From positions 338,130,502 through 338,194,501 of the forward strand of contig NC_081414.1 of the NCBI RefSeq assembly GCF_030272615.1: a stretch of 64,000 bases of DNA, written 5' to 3'. The stretch's first letter is position 1, and the number at the start of each line of letters is the position of its first letter. The notes under the pieces are model-generated. The model was given only the letters and a program-made list of their open reading frames with translations. It was not told where the DNA came from and made no database searches. A program made the position numbers and the translations under genes. This document shows positions 32,417 to 44,910 of this stretch, in pieces. Source of the DNA: Cryptomeria japonica (lineage: Eukaryota > Streptophyta > Pinopsida > Cupressales > Cupressaceae).

Positions 32417-33560
32417 CTAACCATTGATGGGAAATGGTACCAATTCTCCAGTCAAAGAGCTTAACCTAAAAGTGTTCTCGCCTAAAATTTCAGCTACTTG
32501 GTAAGGACCTAACCACAACCTTTCAAACTTGTGATGATCAACTTTCTTCTCCCTGGCCTTGTCCCATAATAAGACTAGGTCAGAGATCCAAAAAGATTTC
32601 ACCTTGGCCCTTTTACCAAACCATCGCTTAATAATGGCTTGGTGCTTGGCAAAGTGTCGTAGCATATTAATCCTTTTTTCATTAGGTCTTAATAAATTTA
32701 AGAGGAGAACCTCTACTTGATCCCCAATGTCAAGTTATTTCATTAATTGGAGGACCAGTATTTGCAAGTTGATTGGGAAAATATGGGTCTGGCTATAGAC
32801 AAGGTAATATGGAGAAGTTCCCAAGGCTACTTTTACTCTGGTTCGATCAGCCCACAAGGTGTATCTCAATTTATTATGCCAATCCCTTGGGTTTTTCTCA
32901 AGTAGCTTCTTGATGACATCTAGGATGTTCTTGTTCATGGATTCAGCTACTCTATTACCTTGCGGGTAATAGTTAGATGAAAATTTTAATATCTTTATAT
33001 TCATATGACCATTGCATCAACTGTGTAGAAGTTAAAGCAGGACCATTGTCACATACCAAAGCGAACGACATACCAAACCTGGTGATGATATGCTCTTCGA
33101 TAAATTTCAAGAGCACCTCAGTAGTAGCATTTCAGCATGCAATGGCTTCTATCCACCAGGTATAATAATCCATTACTATAAGAATAAAATTATGTCCTAC
33201 AGATGAGTTAGGATTAATCACCCCTACAAAATCCAGTGCCAATTGAGAAAAAGGTCTTACCTCAAACACTAGTTGGAGAGGCATAACGAGATTTCTTTCT
33301 TTGGAGGTTGCAATTTGGCATGTATGGCAGTGGAGAACATGCTTATGAGTATCCTTAAATATGCTAGGCCAATAATATCTAGACTTCAAGATTTGATGTG
33401 TAGTGGCATCTGCTGACCATGACCTGTACCATATTTCCCATGAAATTCCTCAATCATATTATGGGCTTCTTGATGATCAAGGCACCAAAGGTAGATACCC
33501 TCATAATTTTTTCTCTAGAGTGTCGAATCCTTGATCATATAATTGGAACTTTTGAGCCTT
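32417..33560 (-). pseudogene. pol: Ty3/gypsy integrase
   Basis: Reading on the minus strand: a zinc-binding N-terminal region with HCHTCQIA, the catalytic core with Asp in LALDFVG, Asp in LVCDNGPAL and Glu in NRVAESMNK, then the C-terminal DNA-binding part with FWISDLVLLWDK and LWLGPYQVAEILGENTFRL. All three acidic catalytic positions are visible. There is a frameshift between 33132 and 33004 and several stops, so the copy is inactive. The enzyme would insert the cDNA into host DNA and make the 5-bp duplication. Confidence 0.8.
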
Positions 33561-33679
33561 AATGCTCATCTTTGTGTGGTTGTCAATCCCTCAGAACACC
33601 TATTATTCAACAATATAAATACCAAATCCATGTACCAAGGGTCCTGAGTGAAAGACTTCAACATATACTATTGGCACTA

Positions 33680-34285
33680 GATTTGAGGGATGTCGGTCGC
33701 CATGGCCTGAGACAATCCTTGGCCTCAGACCAACTTCATTGGATGCATCTCTAAGTCAAATTCTTGCAATATTTCCATCCATTTCTCTTGACATTCTCCT
33801 AGTTCGGACTATGTGAGTAGTGACTTCACTTCTTGGTCAGGGACAATCGCATAAATTTTACTCCTCAGGATATAATGCCTAAACTTCTTGATTGCTCTTA
33901 CCAATGGAAAGGCCTTTTTTTCAAGAGTAGAATATCTAACCTCAGCACTTTTGAAAGGAGAGCTCATAAATTCAATAGGCTTCTTGTCCACTGCTTGCCT
34001 CTGCAACAAAACAACCACTCGTGAGTGTAGTGAAACAAAATAATATATGTAAAATGGTAGATCGTAATCAAGGCTAGTTAATGCAAGAGCTTCGGCAATG
34101 GATTTCTTGATCTGGGTGAAAGCCTCTTTTTCTTTAGTTGTCCATTCGACCATAGCATCCTTCTTCATCATTTCATTCAATGGCTTGACTATTTCTACAA
34201 ACCCAGTAATAAACTTTCTAAGAAAATTGATCTTCCCAAAGAAAGATCTCATCTTGTTTTTATTGCCAGGAATTTGTAACTTCAA
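33680..34285 (-). pseudogene. pol: Ty3/gypsy RNase H downstream of RT
   Basis: The RT connection and RNase H region reads MRSFFGKINFLRKFI, then WTTKEKEAFTQIK, then ALTSLDYDLPFYIYYF where active enzymes have an Asp-rich start, then EVRYSTLEKKAFPLVRAIKKFRHYI and IVPDQEVKSLL. This is the ordinary gypsy RNase H position directly after RT. Its catalytic residues look degraded, as is usual for the first RNase H in dual-RNase-H elements. Confidence 0.7.
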
Positions 34286-34329
34286 TAATGCTTCTACCTG
34301 GGTCTATAGATATCCCCCTCTAAGAGATT

Positions 34330-35133
34330 ACATGGCCAAGTAGCTTTCCTTTAGCCACTCCAAACATACATTTCTTGCGGTTAAGGGAAATCCCATATCT
34401 CTGACATCTCTCCAATACCTTTTGGAGGTGGTCTGGGTGATCTTCTCTGACCTTGGAAAATATCGTCAAATTGTCCATATAGATAATAATGCATTTTCCA
34501 ATCTATTCCTTGAAGGATGTATCCATCACTCGTTGGAAGGTTTCCCCAGTATTAATCAACCCAAATGGCATTCTTTTGTATGCATATGTTTCCCACTTTG
34601 TCGTAAATGTTGTCTTCATACGATCCTCATAGTTTACCAATACCTGGTTATATCTTGAATAACCATCTAAAAATGACATCATTTGCGAACCATTTACTAT
34701 TTATAATACTTCATCCAAAGAAGGGAGCGGGTAATTATCTTTCTTGGAGGCTTTGTTGAGATTGTGAAAGTCCATGCAAAGCCGTATTTCTCCATTATTT
34801 TTCCACACTGGTGCCAAATTAGCAACCCAAGTAGAATCGTACCAAAAAAATAATATTAGCGGAAAGTAACTTTTGTACTTCCCTAAAAATCAAGGGTTCG
34901 ATTAGTGCATTGACCGGACGTTGTTTTTGCCAGAACAACTTTATGTTAGGTTTTAGGGGTATCACATGGGTGATAATTATTGTATCAAATGTCTTTAAAT
35001 ATTCATACCCCCATGCTATTACATCGATGAACTCTTTCAAGATCTGTATCATTTTGAGTGCAAATCTTCCCAATATAGACAATCCTCTCTTGTCCTTCTT
35101 GACCAATATTATGGGGCTTGTATTTTCTGACAT
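34330..35133 (-). pseudogene. pol: Ty3/gypsy reverse transcriptase, YMDN active site
   Basis: The N-terminal RT words AWGYEYLKTFDT, HVIPLKPNIK and FWQKQRPVNALIEPLI are followed, with stops, by FLDGYSRYNQ, MPFGLINTGETFQR and IIYMDNLTIFS. The catalytic box reads YMDN where Y-x-D-D is required (second Asp to Asn, near 34477-34488), so this copy cannot polymerise DNA as it stands. Then come the thumb region and a GHVIS word. Confidence 0.75.
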
Positions 35134-35289
35134 CTGAATATGTTGTTAGTCTCTCTTTTACTCTAGGGTTTTAATCAAAAACTCTCTCCAGGGTGACCAT
35201 CCCTTTAGGAATAACGTTAGTTGGTAAATCCAAAATATCAACATTACCTTCGATGTTAAGATCATCTGATTTATCTTCCTCATCAATAA

Positions 35290-35830
35290 TTTGATCTTCA
35301 CAAGCCCCTGAATTGGCAAGAAAGGCTAGAATGTGGGCATCATCCTAGAAGACTTGGAAGTGTTTGATATTATTAGGTACATCAGGTATAGAGATTAATT
35401 CCACCGAGAACTTCTTTAAAGGAGATTGGCTTACTGGTTCTAATGTACTAGCGGCTACGACCAATGCATCAATTATTCCGTTGACTTTCCTAGATACTAG
35501 TTGAACATCAAAAGCATCAAATCCTCAATCAGATCCCACACTCTATTCTAATACACTTCTAACCTTTTATTGTGGCATGCATATTGACTTCGCACTTGTT
35601 TAACCACTAACTCAGAATCTCCTTGCACCTTCAAACACTTTGCCCCCTTTTTATGAGCGAAAAGTAATCCTCTAATTAAGGCTTCGTACTCCGTCATGTT
35701 ATTAGTACAAGGGAATTGAAGTCGGTAAGAAGCTAAAAGGGTTTTCCCTTTTGGGTTGGTTAACTCTACACCTACTCCACTACCTTGCTTGGATATTGAC
35801 CCATTGAACTTTAAAAACCATATTTCATCT
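35290..35830 (-). pseudogene. pol: Second RNase H-like domain located upstream of RT
   Basis: Starting near 35820 on the minus strand, the translation reads WFLKFNGSISKQGSGVGVEL, then TNPKGKTLLASYRLQFPCTNN, MTEYEALIRGLLFAHKKGA, VQGDSELVVKQV, and later VSRKVNGIIDALVVAAS. These match the plant/archaeal-type RNase H pattern (FDG, TEYEAL, GDS, AD). The first Asp is replaced by Asn. It lies between protease and RT rather than after the first RNase H. A linker with GMVTLERVFD and an acidic region joins it to RT. Confidence 0.65.
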
Positions 35831-36650
35831 TTTGGTCTCTACACATTTTTCACCTTTAGGTCAATAATCAGGTTAGCTTCTGGAGGGGATTGCTACTTCT
35901 CAAACTCAAGGCCTTGTGATAATTGAGGTTGTTGAATTTCTGGTTGCATAAACACTTCAGTAGTGTTAGGAACAACTTGTTTTGATTGAGGTTGAAGTTT
36001 AGATTGTGTTTCTTCTTTCTTTGGCTCAAGAGGAATATCCTCCTCTTTTTTTTTAACAATCTTGACCGCAAGAATCTCCTAGATGTATTCTTTAGGTAAG
36101 GTAGTCTTGTCTACAGGGTCAATTTTCTGGGGCTCTAATTTTTCACAAGTTATACCTTGAACTTCCTCCATATTGGTGGTATGATCATCCTCTTCATACG
36201 GAACTGAACTCATCAACTTCGTAATCTCATTTTGACATGGGATACATGAAACTTCTGAGTGCTCCTCATGATGTATCTGACACCATTTTGAAAGCAACAA
36301 CTCTTGTATCTTCATAGTGTTTCCCAATAAACACATTCCTTGTTGTATTGTTGTAGGGAATTATTTGACCCACCTTCTATATGCGGTCTTGTCTACTTGA
36401 AATAATTGAAGAGGAGCTGCTACGGAGAAAGTAAGAATTTCATTGACCCTATAAACTCCTGGGCTTACTTCAGCAAACACCACTTCATTGAGAGCACCAT
36501 AATTTGTGACTAATTTCTTCAATTTAGGCTTGCTATAATTTTGGATCTGGTTTCTTACTCCTTTCATGGAAGCCATAAGTACGTAAAACAAGTTGAGAAA
36601 TATCCTCCCAACGTCTTGGACCAATCCTTACTAAGGAGCATCCCATATAC

Positions 36651-39170
36651 TTATGGAATATCCACCACTTGAATGTCAATATAACAAGATATTTGGGGAT
36701 CAATGCCTATCTGGATGTATACATATTTCAATTCTCCAATGATGTTAACCTTTGTTTTGTCTAGTTGCACCACCTTACTATTTGCACATACTGGTTGAAG
36801 TCCAAGTTGTTGACATATAGAGTAGGGCATTACGTTCCCTGAATCTACCAAACAATTATGTAAATTCTTCCCACATATCTTCAAACTCAGTAAAAATGGT
36901 GGATTTTCTATTGCATCACTACTGACATTGGCATTGACTTCATTAAATTCTATCATCTTAACCTCATTACTCTGTGATTCTAATAATTCCGACTTTCTAA
37001 GGAGAGCCCTCTTCTATTCAGGGCAATATCTCAATACTTCCATTAAGGACATAGTGGTGGTAGTCCTTTCCATCTCCTTAGTAACGTCAAATGATCCTTT
37101 CAGAACATAATCTTTCCCTTGAGCTTGTTTATGGCATGTTCCTTGAAAAGCTCGAGGAGGATGAGGATTGTTGCTTGCATTAGCGTCAGGAGGTACAAAC
37201 CCACCCGTCGGGGGAGGTGGATCCGTTAATGGAGCTTTGCCTTGACTCCTAAGATTATAATTGTTCCTAGTCAGAAAGGCCTGAGCATCGTAGACACATG
37301 GTTCACCTTCAGCTTCAACCTAAAATTCTCTACACAGGAAAGTATCGACCAGCATGGCAGCATTAACCTTATCAGGTTCATCATTGGAACAATATTTCGG
37401 CTGAGAGTCGGCTTGAGCAATTCTTATGATTTTCTCGAGGTGAGCACAATTAACCTCTGAATACGCAGCTGTGTCATGCAACCTGCACCAATTTGTTATC
37501 AAATCCATATCGACAAGGTTAACACTTTGTGTGTGGTTTGGGTTATCTCATGCGTCAGGGTGATCATGGTTCACTCCACTATTATTCGAACCCGTATTCC
37601 ACTTCCTATTATAAGGTTTGTTATTGTACCTTTGATTTTGGTTCTAGTTATTGTAGTTCCGCTGATTATTATATGGCTGGGATTGATTATACCCTCTTGG
37701 AGGATTCATCTTTAGCTGGCTCAAGTTTGTAGTAACTTGGGAGATCATTTTCTTTAAGGCTTCTACTTCAATGGATATATGGGATCCTTGATTCTCAGGT
37801 GCCATAATTGGAGGTTGGTTCGCTGAATTAATATTGTCAAATTGTTGATTTTTGACTTGCGCTTGACCAACATATTGTGTTTGAGTGGGGGTGGTATTGG
37901 TACCATTTTGCCAAGTTGACGCTTGAGCAACAAACTGTTGATTCACCTGAGGTTGGGGTGCATAGATTGGCATGGGGTTCATCATTGGGGAACCTACAGG
38001 TAGAGATGAGGGTACATCTGGGAGTTAATTGTAGTTTCCTTAATTCACCCCTATAGGTAAATTATATTTGATCCCTCCCGAGGTTTGATTCAGCTCATGA
38101 TTCATGCTAATTGCTAAGGTGAAGACTTTAGCCAAGGTGTCCCTTTGATCTTGAGGAACACTCTTCTTAATAAACATAACAATCCAAGGATCAATAGCTC
38201 TTAGATATGAGTCCATGAATACATTAGGCACTACTTGGTAAGGGGCTTGTAGTCTCTTGAATTCCCTTTGGAAGCTAGTATTAAAAGTTGTTAATGGCTC
38301 ATTTGGTGATTTCTTAAGAGAAGCAAACTGGTGGTATAGTGTCTCAGGGTCTACGTACACTCAGAATTGATCAATGAAGGCCTTCTCCAAGAGGTCCCAA
38401 CCTGTGATGGAGTTTGTAGGTAAGGTTAAGTACCAATTATATTCATTCTCCCCAAGAGAATATGGGAAGAGTCTACATACTACATCTTGGTGTTTAGTAT
38501 GACTACGAACAACCGCATCTTTGAATGCTTCAATATGTTCATCAGCCGTTCGTCCCCCTGAATAGTAAAATTTGCTGCAAAATTTATCTAGGTTTCTAGG
38601 TAGGTCATGTATACCCCCTGGTATGGTTCCTAGTGGTGTGGTGTCTTGGTTGAAGTAGGCCATTGAAGGCGGTGGCAGTGGATGTTGAGTCACAAAAGGT
38701 GCAGCGATAGGCTGAGGACTAGGAATTAGTTGATCTCCTACGTTGGGTATGGATGACTATATTGGTGAGGCTGTTGAGGGTTTTTTATTAGTTTTTTTCT
38801 TCTTCCTCCTAATGGCAGGCCCTAATTCTACTAAGTTGGATGGTGAAGAACCACTCCTAAGGACTCAATGGAATCTCTCGGGAGAGAAAGATGATATACG
38901 ATCCAACTTAGTACCTCAATTTTCTGGTTGAGGAGGTGGTTGTGGATTTTCTCATGGGTTCACTTAAGGATTGAGTTGTCTTTGTGTCTCTACTTCTATA
39001 CGTATAGTCTTTTGTCTCTTGTTGTCTAAGACTTGTTGTTCTTGTAACCAATCATTGTAATTTCTTGTACTATCCCAAGCAAAGTCATATAGTTGGGTAA
39101 GAATGTCGTTTTTCTTGTTGTTGAGGTTAGGTTGGGTAAAGGGCATCAATCCATCTCCTGCGAGTACCAT
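36651..39170 (-). pseudogene. gag: gag-protease frame of the giant element
   Basis: A single minus-strand frame begins with ATG at 39170, only ~57 bases inside the 5' LTR, and stays in phase to 36651 with about ten in-frame stops and no frameshift. Capsid words are FYYSGGRTADEHIEAFKDAV, DVVCRLFPYSL and EYNWYLTLPTNSITGWDLLE. A Gln/Asn-rich linker follows, then a zinc-binding-like WCRLHDTAAYSEVNCAHLEK near 37480. The retropepsin domain (36956-36651) has CLVDSGNVMPYSIC with the expected Asp-Ser-Gly, and IGELKYVYIQI. Further protease sequence (YGMLLSKDWS, WLP) continues below 36650 out of phase. Confidence 0.75.
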
Positions 39171-39205
39171 ATGTGGTTAACCAATGAGGGGATTAGTCTT
39201 GGCCC

Positions 39206-39227
39206 TCCTTCTAGCACCAGTTTCTTT
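39206..39227 (-). other. Probable primer binding site of the giant element
   Basis: On the minus strand the 5' LTR end CCTATCA is followed by AAAGAAAC and then TGGTGCTAGAAGGAGGG. The TGG start is expected for complementarity to a tRNA CCA end. I cannot name the tRNA with confidence. Eight bases separate it from the CA of the LTR. Confidence 0.5.
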
Positions 39228-40265
39228 TGATAGGTGGTTTGACACACTCACCAACAATCATGTAGTTTATGCAAACACTCACCACCTCTCTTGAAAAGAA
39301 GTAAGTTCTAAGAAACTAACTACTCCAAGGTCTCTATAGTCGGGTCTCGATGGTTATGTGCAGCCCAATGGTTGATGTGGTTATACCTGTAAAGGGGCCT
39401 GCTAGTTGGAACTAGATCTCGCTGGTTATGGGTAACTGCACTTCCTTTCTTTTTTTATATTTTTATGGTTTTAAGATTCTCTAGGAAATAAAATGCAAAG
39501 CGTAAAGGGAAACAAGAAAATAATAATAAATCCCAATATAATGACAACTTAATGAACTACTCAATTAGTTACCTGCAATCCAAGCAATTATCAAATATTA
39601 TCCAAGTTAGCATTCAACAACAAACCTCCAGAAAACCTCCAAAATCATCAATTTCACAAATTTATGGAAATAAAATCATCAACAATATGGCCTATCTCAA
39701 TAATTCTCATACACCACTGATGCGTGCAATATGATTCATAAAGTGATAGACAAAAAGATTAAACCACATTGCTAACTCCAAATAATAGACGTTACCAGAT
39801 TACATAGAACAATTTGGTAGAATATAAACATAGATCAGGTAATCTACAAGTTGCTTCTCATATTAATCTCAATGAATGTATAACAAAAACAACTCAAACT
39901 TCTTAACAATCTACAAAATATTCTAAAATCGCTAAGTAGGCCACAAATCATCAATTTGGGACCCTTACAAATGAATCCAACTTCTCAATTTATAGAAGTT
40001 CTTTACCCTACTATCTAGGAAATAACTCTATTCTAAATTAAGCACTGAACCTAGGAGTCGTAGTTAACTTGCAAGTTTCTGCCTTGACACTCCACATAAC
40101 AACAATGAAATGGGGAATGCATGAGCACTACGAAAACCTTGCTAGGTGAGCCACATTTTCGTAATCATGCAAAATCTCTCTAAAAATTGGAACTCGAGTA
40201 GGAGCCATAGTTAAAAATTAAGGATAAAAAAGTTTTGCTATCTTTAGCAATTGTGTGCTTATCTT

Positions 40266-43200
40266 TTATTTCTTGATAAAAGATCTATAATTATCAATTA
40301 TACATGCAACTGCTTGAACCGGAGGATCTGCTACATGCTTAACTCTAAACTTATACTTCTTCAAAACTTGATTTGCATGTGTTCTCCCCTCCTCCAACTC
40401 TTTCATTGTGTCTGCCACCTCTTGACACTAAGTAATCAGATACGCATATCTATCTATAAGGGTGACATTAAACTGGGCTGCGGGTCCTAGGTGTTGTGCC
40501 TCATATGCATCCCACTGATTGAAAACTTGTTGCTGGTCCATTATTCCTATATCAGCTAATCTGAGGCCAAAAGGTCCTAGCATATTCTTTACAAAATTCT
40601 TGTATGAAAAAATTTAAGGAGAGGGTTTCGAATCTCGATCATATCCTTGATATATTGCTGAAACATTTCAATCTTCAGCTCCAGGATGTATACATAAGAC
40701 TGTAAGTTTTTATAGTTGTCACCCCCTAAGAGGTCATCCTTTACCACCATCTCTTCACCTAGCCGCAATACCTTCTTCAAAACTTGGAATTGTTTAGTGA
40801 AAATGTTTGACTTTCGTTCCCATTGTGTGGAATAGGAAGCCTAAGATCCGCCTACCTATACCGCCTTACTATACATCCCCATAGTATCTTGCAAAAATAA
40901 TCTTATTTTGGCCGTATTTACCTAGGCCCATGACTTAGCTGCAACTACCACCTGCCTTACCTCCACTAACACTTTTACTTCTTCTTCTGGCAGCGATGAG
41001 GTAGAAGGTAAGTCATCAGTTCTACACAAGTCTAGGGGTTAGCTCATTTCATCTAGCAACTGCTTATATTGTCTTAGTTGTGCTTTGAGTTCCACGTTGG
41101 ACGTATGCTCCTTCTCTACACGTCCTCAGACGATGCTCATGGCTAACTCCAAAGTATCTAGCTCCCCCCACTTGGTTTACTTGGCTAAATTTATCCGTGT
41201 TATTTGGTATTTGGGAGAAGCTTGTCCCTCAGCCTAAGATAGAACTGCCACATTTGCAATCACTACACCACAACTAGTTTTTGATAGGTGGTGGACAGTT
41301 TTCAACTTCTTATCCTTTGGTGGCTCCTCTGTGATTACCTCTTGTAGAGTGACCTTAGGGAGCTCTGCTTTTCTCTTTTTCTTCCCAAATGTAAATTGCA
41401 GCCATTGTGGTATATCTTCATCCTTGTCACCTTGATGTGACACTATATCCGCAGTTATAACATGAACCTCTGCTTGGTCCTCTACTTCCATTTGCTCGGG
41501 GTCTAGAGGTAGTATAACTTGACGAGCTAAATTGGTTTGGAGAGCTTGTTGTTTGTGTAACTCTCCCAACTGGCCACTGACCTCCTCATTAAATGCCATT
41601 TCTTTGTCACCTACCCGTGTTTCCCCTTTCCTGGCTTCTATGTCCTTAAGAAGGTCTTCTTGATCTTGAGGGGTTAGAATCAGTCTTTCATTCAATATGT
41701 CTTTTGCCTCATTACTTTCTTGTTTGCCTTCTAGCCGCCGTTGTTTCTCAAGATCCTCTTCCTCCTGATCCGAATCAGACTCAATGTTTCTAACTTTCAT
41801 TCCTTCAGTGGTAGACTTGAAGCCTTGCACTTCAGGCTGCCTTGCAGATATATTGACTAGTGGTGGTGTAGGGGCACTAGTTCTTAGAGCATTTGTGACA
41901 TCTGTATAAGGTGGTTGAGTGGGTATCTTCTCATTAGCTTCTATGTTTTCTTTTTTTTCTTTGGTATCCTCTCCTTCAGTGTTCCCAATAGCTATCCTTG
42001 GTGGGAGAACTTTGGCTAGTGGTACCGCTCCTAATCCGTTAGTCACTCCCAGGTCTGCAACCTTCTTTAATAGTTCAGACTCCCTCATCTTTTCTTGGAG
42101 TTTCTTCAATAAGTCCTTAGCTCTTTCTTGAGGTTTGTCTTCTTCACCTAGATCAGTGGATGTATTTTGCCTCAAGGGTGACCTTGTCTTTCGAGCGCAC
42201 TCCTTATGGACCCTTGATTGAGGTACCCCTGAGGTGGATTCCTTTTGTTTCACCTTTGAGATGCTGGGCCTTACCCTCTGGCATAAACATTGATTAGTGA
42301 TGTTGATGACCACTTGGGAGAGCTTTTCCATATTTGTATCTTCACTTGTAGACCATTTTATTGGGGAGAGGGGCCTTTTATCTGTCCCTAATTCTCTATA
42401 AGCTAGATCAAGTAAGCCACCATCATCCCTAAGGTCTTTAGGGAGGTTAGTTTCGATTCTAAAATCTCTCACCCATGGGACATATAACCTATTATAGTTC
42501 TTGTCCTTGACCTCAAAATTGTCTTCCAAGTTGGCCCAAAAGTCCTCCAAGTTGGGCCTGTGCCCCTCATATGCCTTAGGCATAGCTTGCTTAACTTTCC
42601 CATAGGGATCATAAAATTCCCTAGCATGATCATATTCCTTCAAATATAAATCTTGAAGCTCTTGTTTTGCCAACTTTGCTACTTGTATCTTAGAACAAGC
42701 AAAGTACCCAATAGATCTTGAGAAATCAATACTTGTTTTATGCTTTGATGAGAAAAGTGTCTAGAGGCCTACAAGTTTCCTTACATATTCCAGCTGAATT
42801 TACCTATCATTACAATATCAAGGCAACAACATTGGGTTCTCTATGAATCCACTAACCCTGATGTAAGTAGAGCATGGGTTTTGAATGAACCAACATGCCC
42901 ACTCTCGGATGATAGCCATAGCCTCCGGGCTAATCCGATATACTGCATCTCCTGTCAATTTAATTATTATTGGGAAGATGAAGGCATCATTAACTCTCTT
43001 GAAATGTGACTTTGCACTGGCTAGAGTGAGTTGGGAATAATAATCCCATATATTATTTTGTCCTTCCTCCTCTCCTAATTGACCTTCTACCTGTATCCCT
43101 GGAAACTTTCCAGCTCTAGTAGCTACCCAGGTGACATATGACGTGAAAAAGAACTTTTGAGTATGCTGAACTTCTTTCATCTGCTTGTAGATATTGTCAG

Positions 43201-43873
43201 AGAGGATCTGCGGCCAATCAAAATATTTTTTTCCTATTAAAATAGTGCTCATGAATTGTAACATCCAGGGATGAAAATGCTTACAATCTGGCTTGCCAAA
43301 GGCCCCGCTGACCATGATGATTAACTTTCTTTGAGGTTCTTTGAAGTCCTCCCTTAGGATCCTCATTGCATTGAGTCCTATCTTTCTCTCTTCTTATAAC
43401 CAGTTTGTATTCATGTGCCTCTTACTAGCTGATGTCTTGTCATTCCATACCTTTAAGGCCTCTTCTTTGGTTAACAAAAATACTTCCTCTCTGGTTGAGA
43501 TTTCAAAGATGAACCCGAGTATATCTGGAGACAAGTCTATGACTGTCTTTCCTTGTGCATCTGTGCACTTTCTAGTTTCTGGGTTATAGAATGGGGTAAT
43601 GGTCATTATAAATTCTGGTGCCTGTATTGACTATGGGAATATAGAAGCTTCAACTAGGCTGGACCTCTTGATTCCCTAATGGAGGGTCTATAGACTAGGT
43701 TTGTCCAATTGAGCCTTGATATTTTCAACTTCTATATGGCCAATTTCAGTATCCGTGACCCATGTGATTTGATCCTCTAGCTTTGAAACATAGACCTATC
43801 CTTGATAATGGTATTTCATGGTGGTTGGGAGTCTATCAATTTCTTTTCCTCTTTTGCTAGAGGATGAGTCCAT
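40266..43873 (-). pseudogene. LTR-embedded ORF (~1,200 codons), best-preserved copy
   Basis: An ATG at 43873-43871 begins MDSSSSKRGKEIDRLP. The same phase links 43606-43394, 43366-42818, 42673-41234 (479 uninterrupted residues) and 40780-40589 to a TAA at 40268-40266, broken by in-frame stops and one small deletion near 40615. Residues ~90-330 look globular (LSPDILGFIFEISTREEV, FKEPQRKLIIMVSGAFGKP, HFHPWMLQFMSTILIGKKYF). This region resembles LINE ORF3 at 57950 and what I know as the putative plant transposon (mobile) domain. Then come a Lys/Glu-rich helical part, an acidic SDSDQEEEDLEKQ stretch and a basic FGKKKRKAELPK cluster like a nuclear localisation signal. No enzyme motif is seen; function unknown. 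Confidence 0.7.
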
Positions 43874-43944
43874 CTAACCACTCGAACTTGCAAACAAAAC
43901 GCAAATCCTTAGTTTTTGATAACAAGCATAAAAGTTGATTTACC

Positions 43945-44910
43945 TCGGGACTTCGGAGTCCCGGGATAGGCATAGGTTAAGAAGGCCTGAAACTCTGCAA
44001 GTTTGGGGTTCCGGGTTTATGTTGGGTGCAAAAGGAATCTTGGAAGTCTAGGGGTCCGATGTTTTGGGCTTATGCCTAAGTGCGGTTGAGAGTTACCCGG
44101 AACTCTGGGGGTTCGAGGTTCCGGGATTAAGAGCTACCCAAAACTCTGAGGGTCCAGGGTTCTGGGGTTAGGTCAAATAGCCACCCAAAACTCTAGGGTT
44201 CCGAGGGCATAAAAACCAACTACTCAAAACTCCGGGGGTTTGAGGTTTTGGGCTTAAGAAACTAGGGCACACAAAAACAAGCGAAGCGCAAAGAAAAACA
44301 AACAAAGACCAAAATCAAAACAAGGAGAAAAACTAAACTAAAAACCAACAACAAGGGCAAGAAAATTCACCAACCTGGTGAAACAAGATGCCCCAAAATG
44401 CCAAGGAAAACTCAGAGGTCTGGAGGTTCATGACTTGGAGATAGGGAGGAGCTATGGATGCACAAATGAACTTTTATAAGTCCATCATCTCTATTTATAG
44501 CTCCCCCCAAGTCCGTCCATACGAAGACATTAAACATGACCTCAAGACTTCGGGGTCCCAAGGTTTTGACTCAACAAAAAGGAACACCCTACCCTGGAAC
44601 TCCGGGGGTCTAGGGTTCTAAAGCAGACAAGGAGGCCCCTACCTCGGGAATCCAGGGTTCTGAGGTCAAAAGAAAAAGCGACCTCGGGACTCTGGGACTC
44701 TAGAGTTCTAAGGAAAAAAACAAAAAGGACTTCGGGACTCCAGATTTTCGAGGTCAAAAGTAAAAGGGACCTCAGGACTCTGGGATTCCAGAGTTCTAAG
44801 GTCACATCCAAAAAGGGACCTCAGGACTCCAGGATTCCGGAGTTCCGAGGTCAAAAGCAAAAAGAGACCTTGAGACTCCGGGACTCTAGAGTTCCGAGCT
44901 CAAAACCAAA
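43945..44910 (-). repeat. GGACTCCGGGGTTCC-type repeats in the 5' LTR
   Basis: Two blocks (about 43945-44255 and 44530-44910) flank the TATA region. They are the counterpart of 30340-31285, with the same ~49-bp unit in the outer block and a looser arrangement in the inner one. Confidence 0.7.
44491..44499 (-). promoter_or_regulatory. Probable TATA box of the giant LTR
   Basis: The minus strand reads TATAAATAG, about 620 bases before the embedded ORF's ATG. The other LTR has a degraded version near 30862-30868. If used, the genomic RNA would begin near 44460, carry the embedded ORF first, and reach the primer site ~5.2 kb later. Confidence 0.5.
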
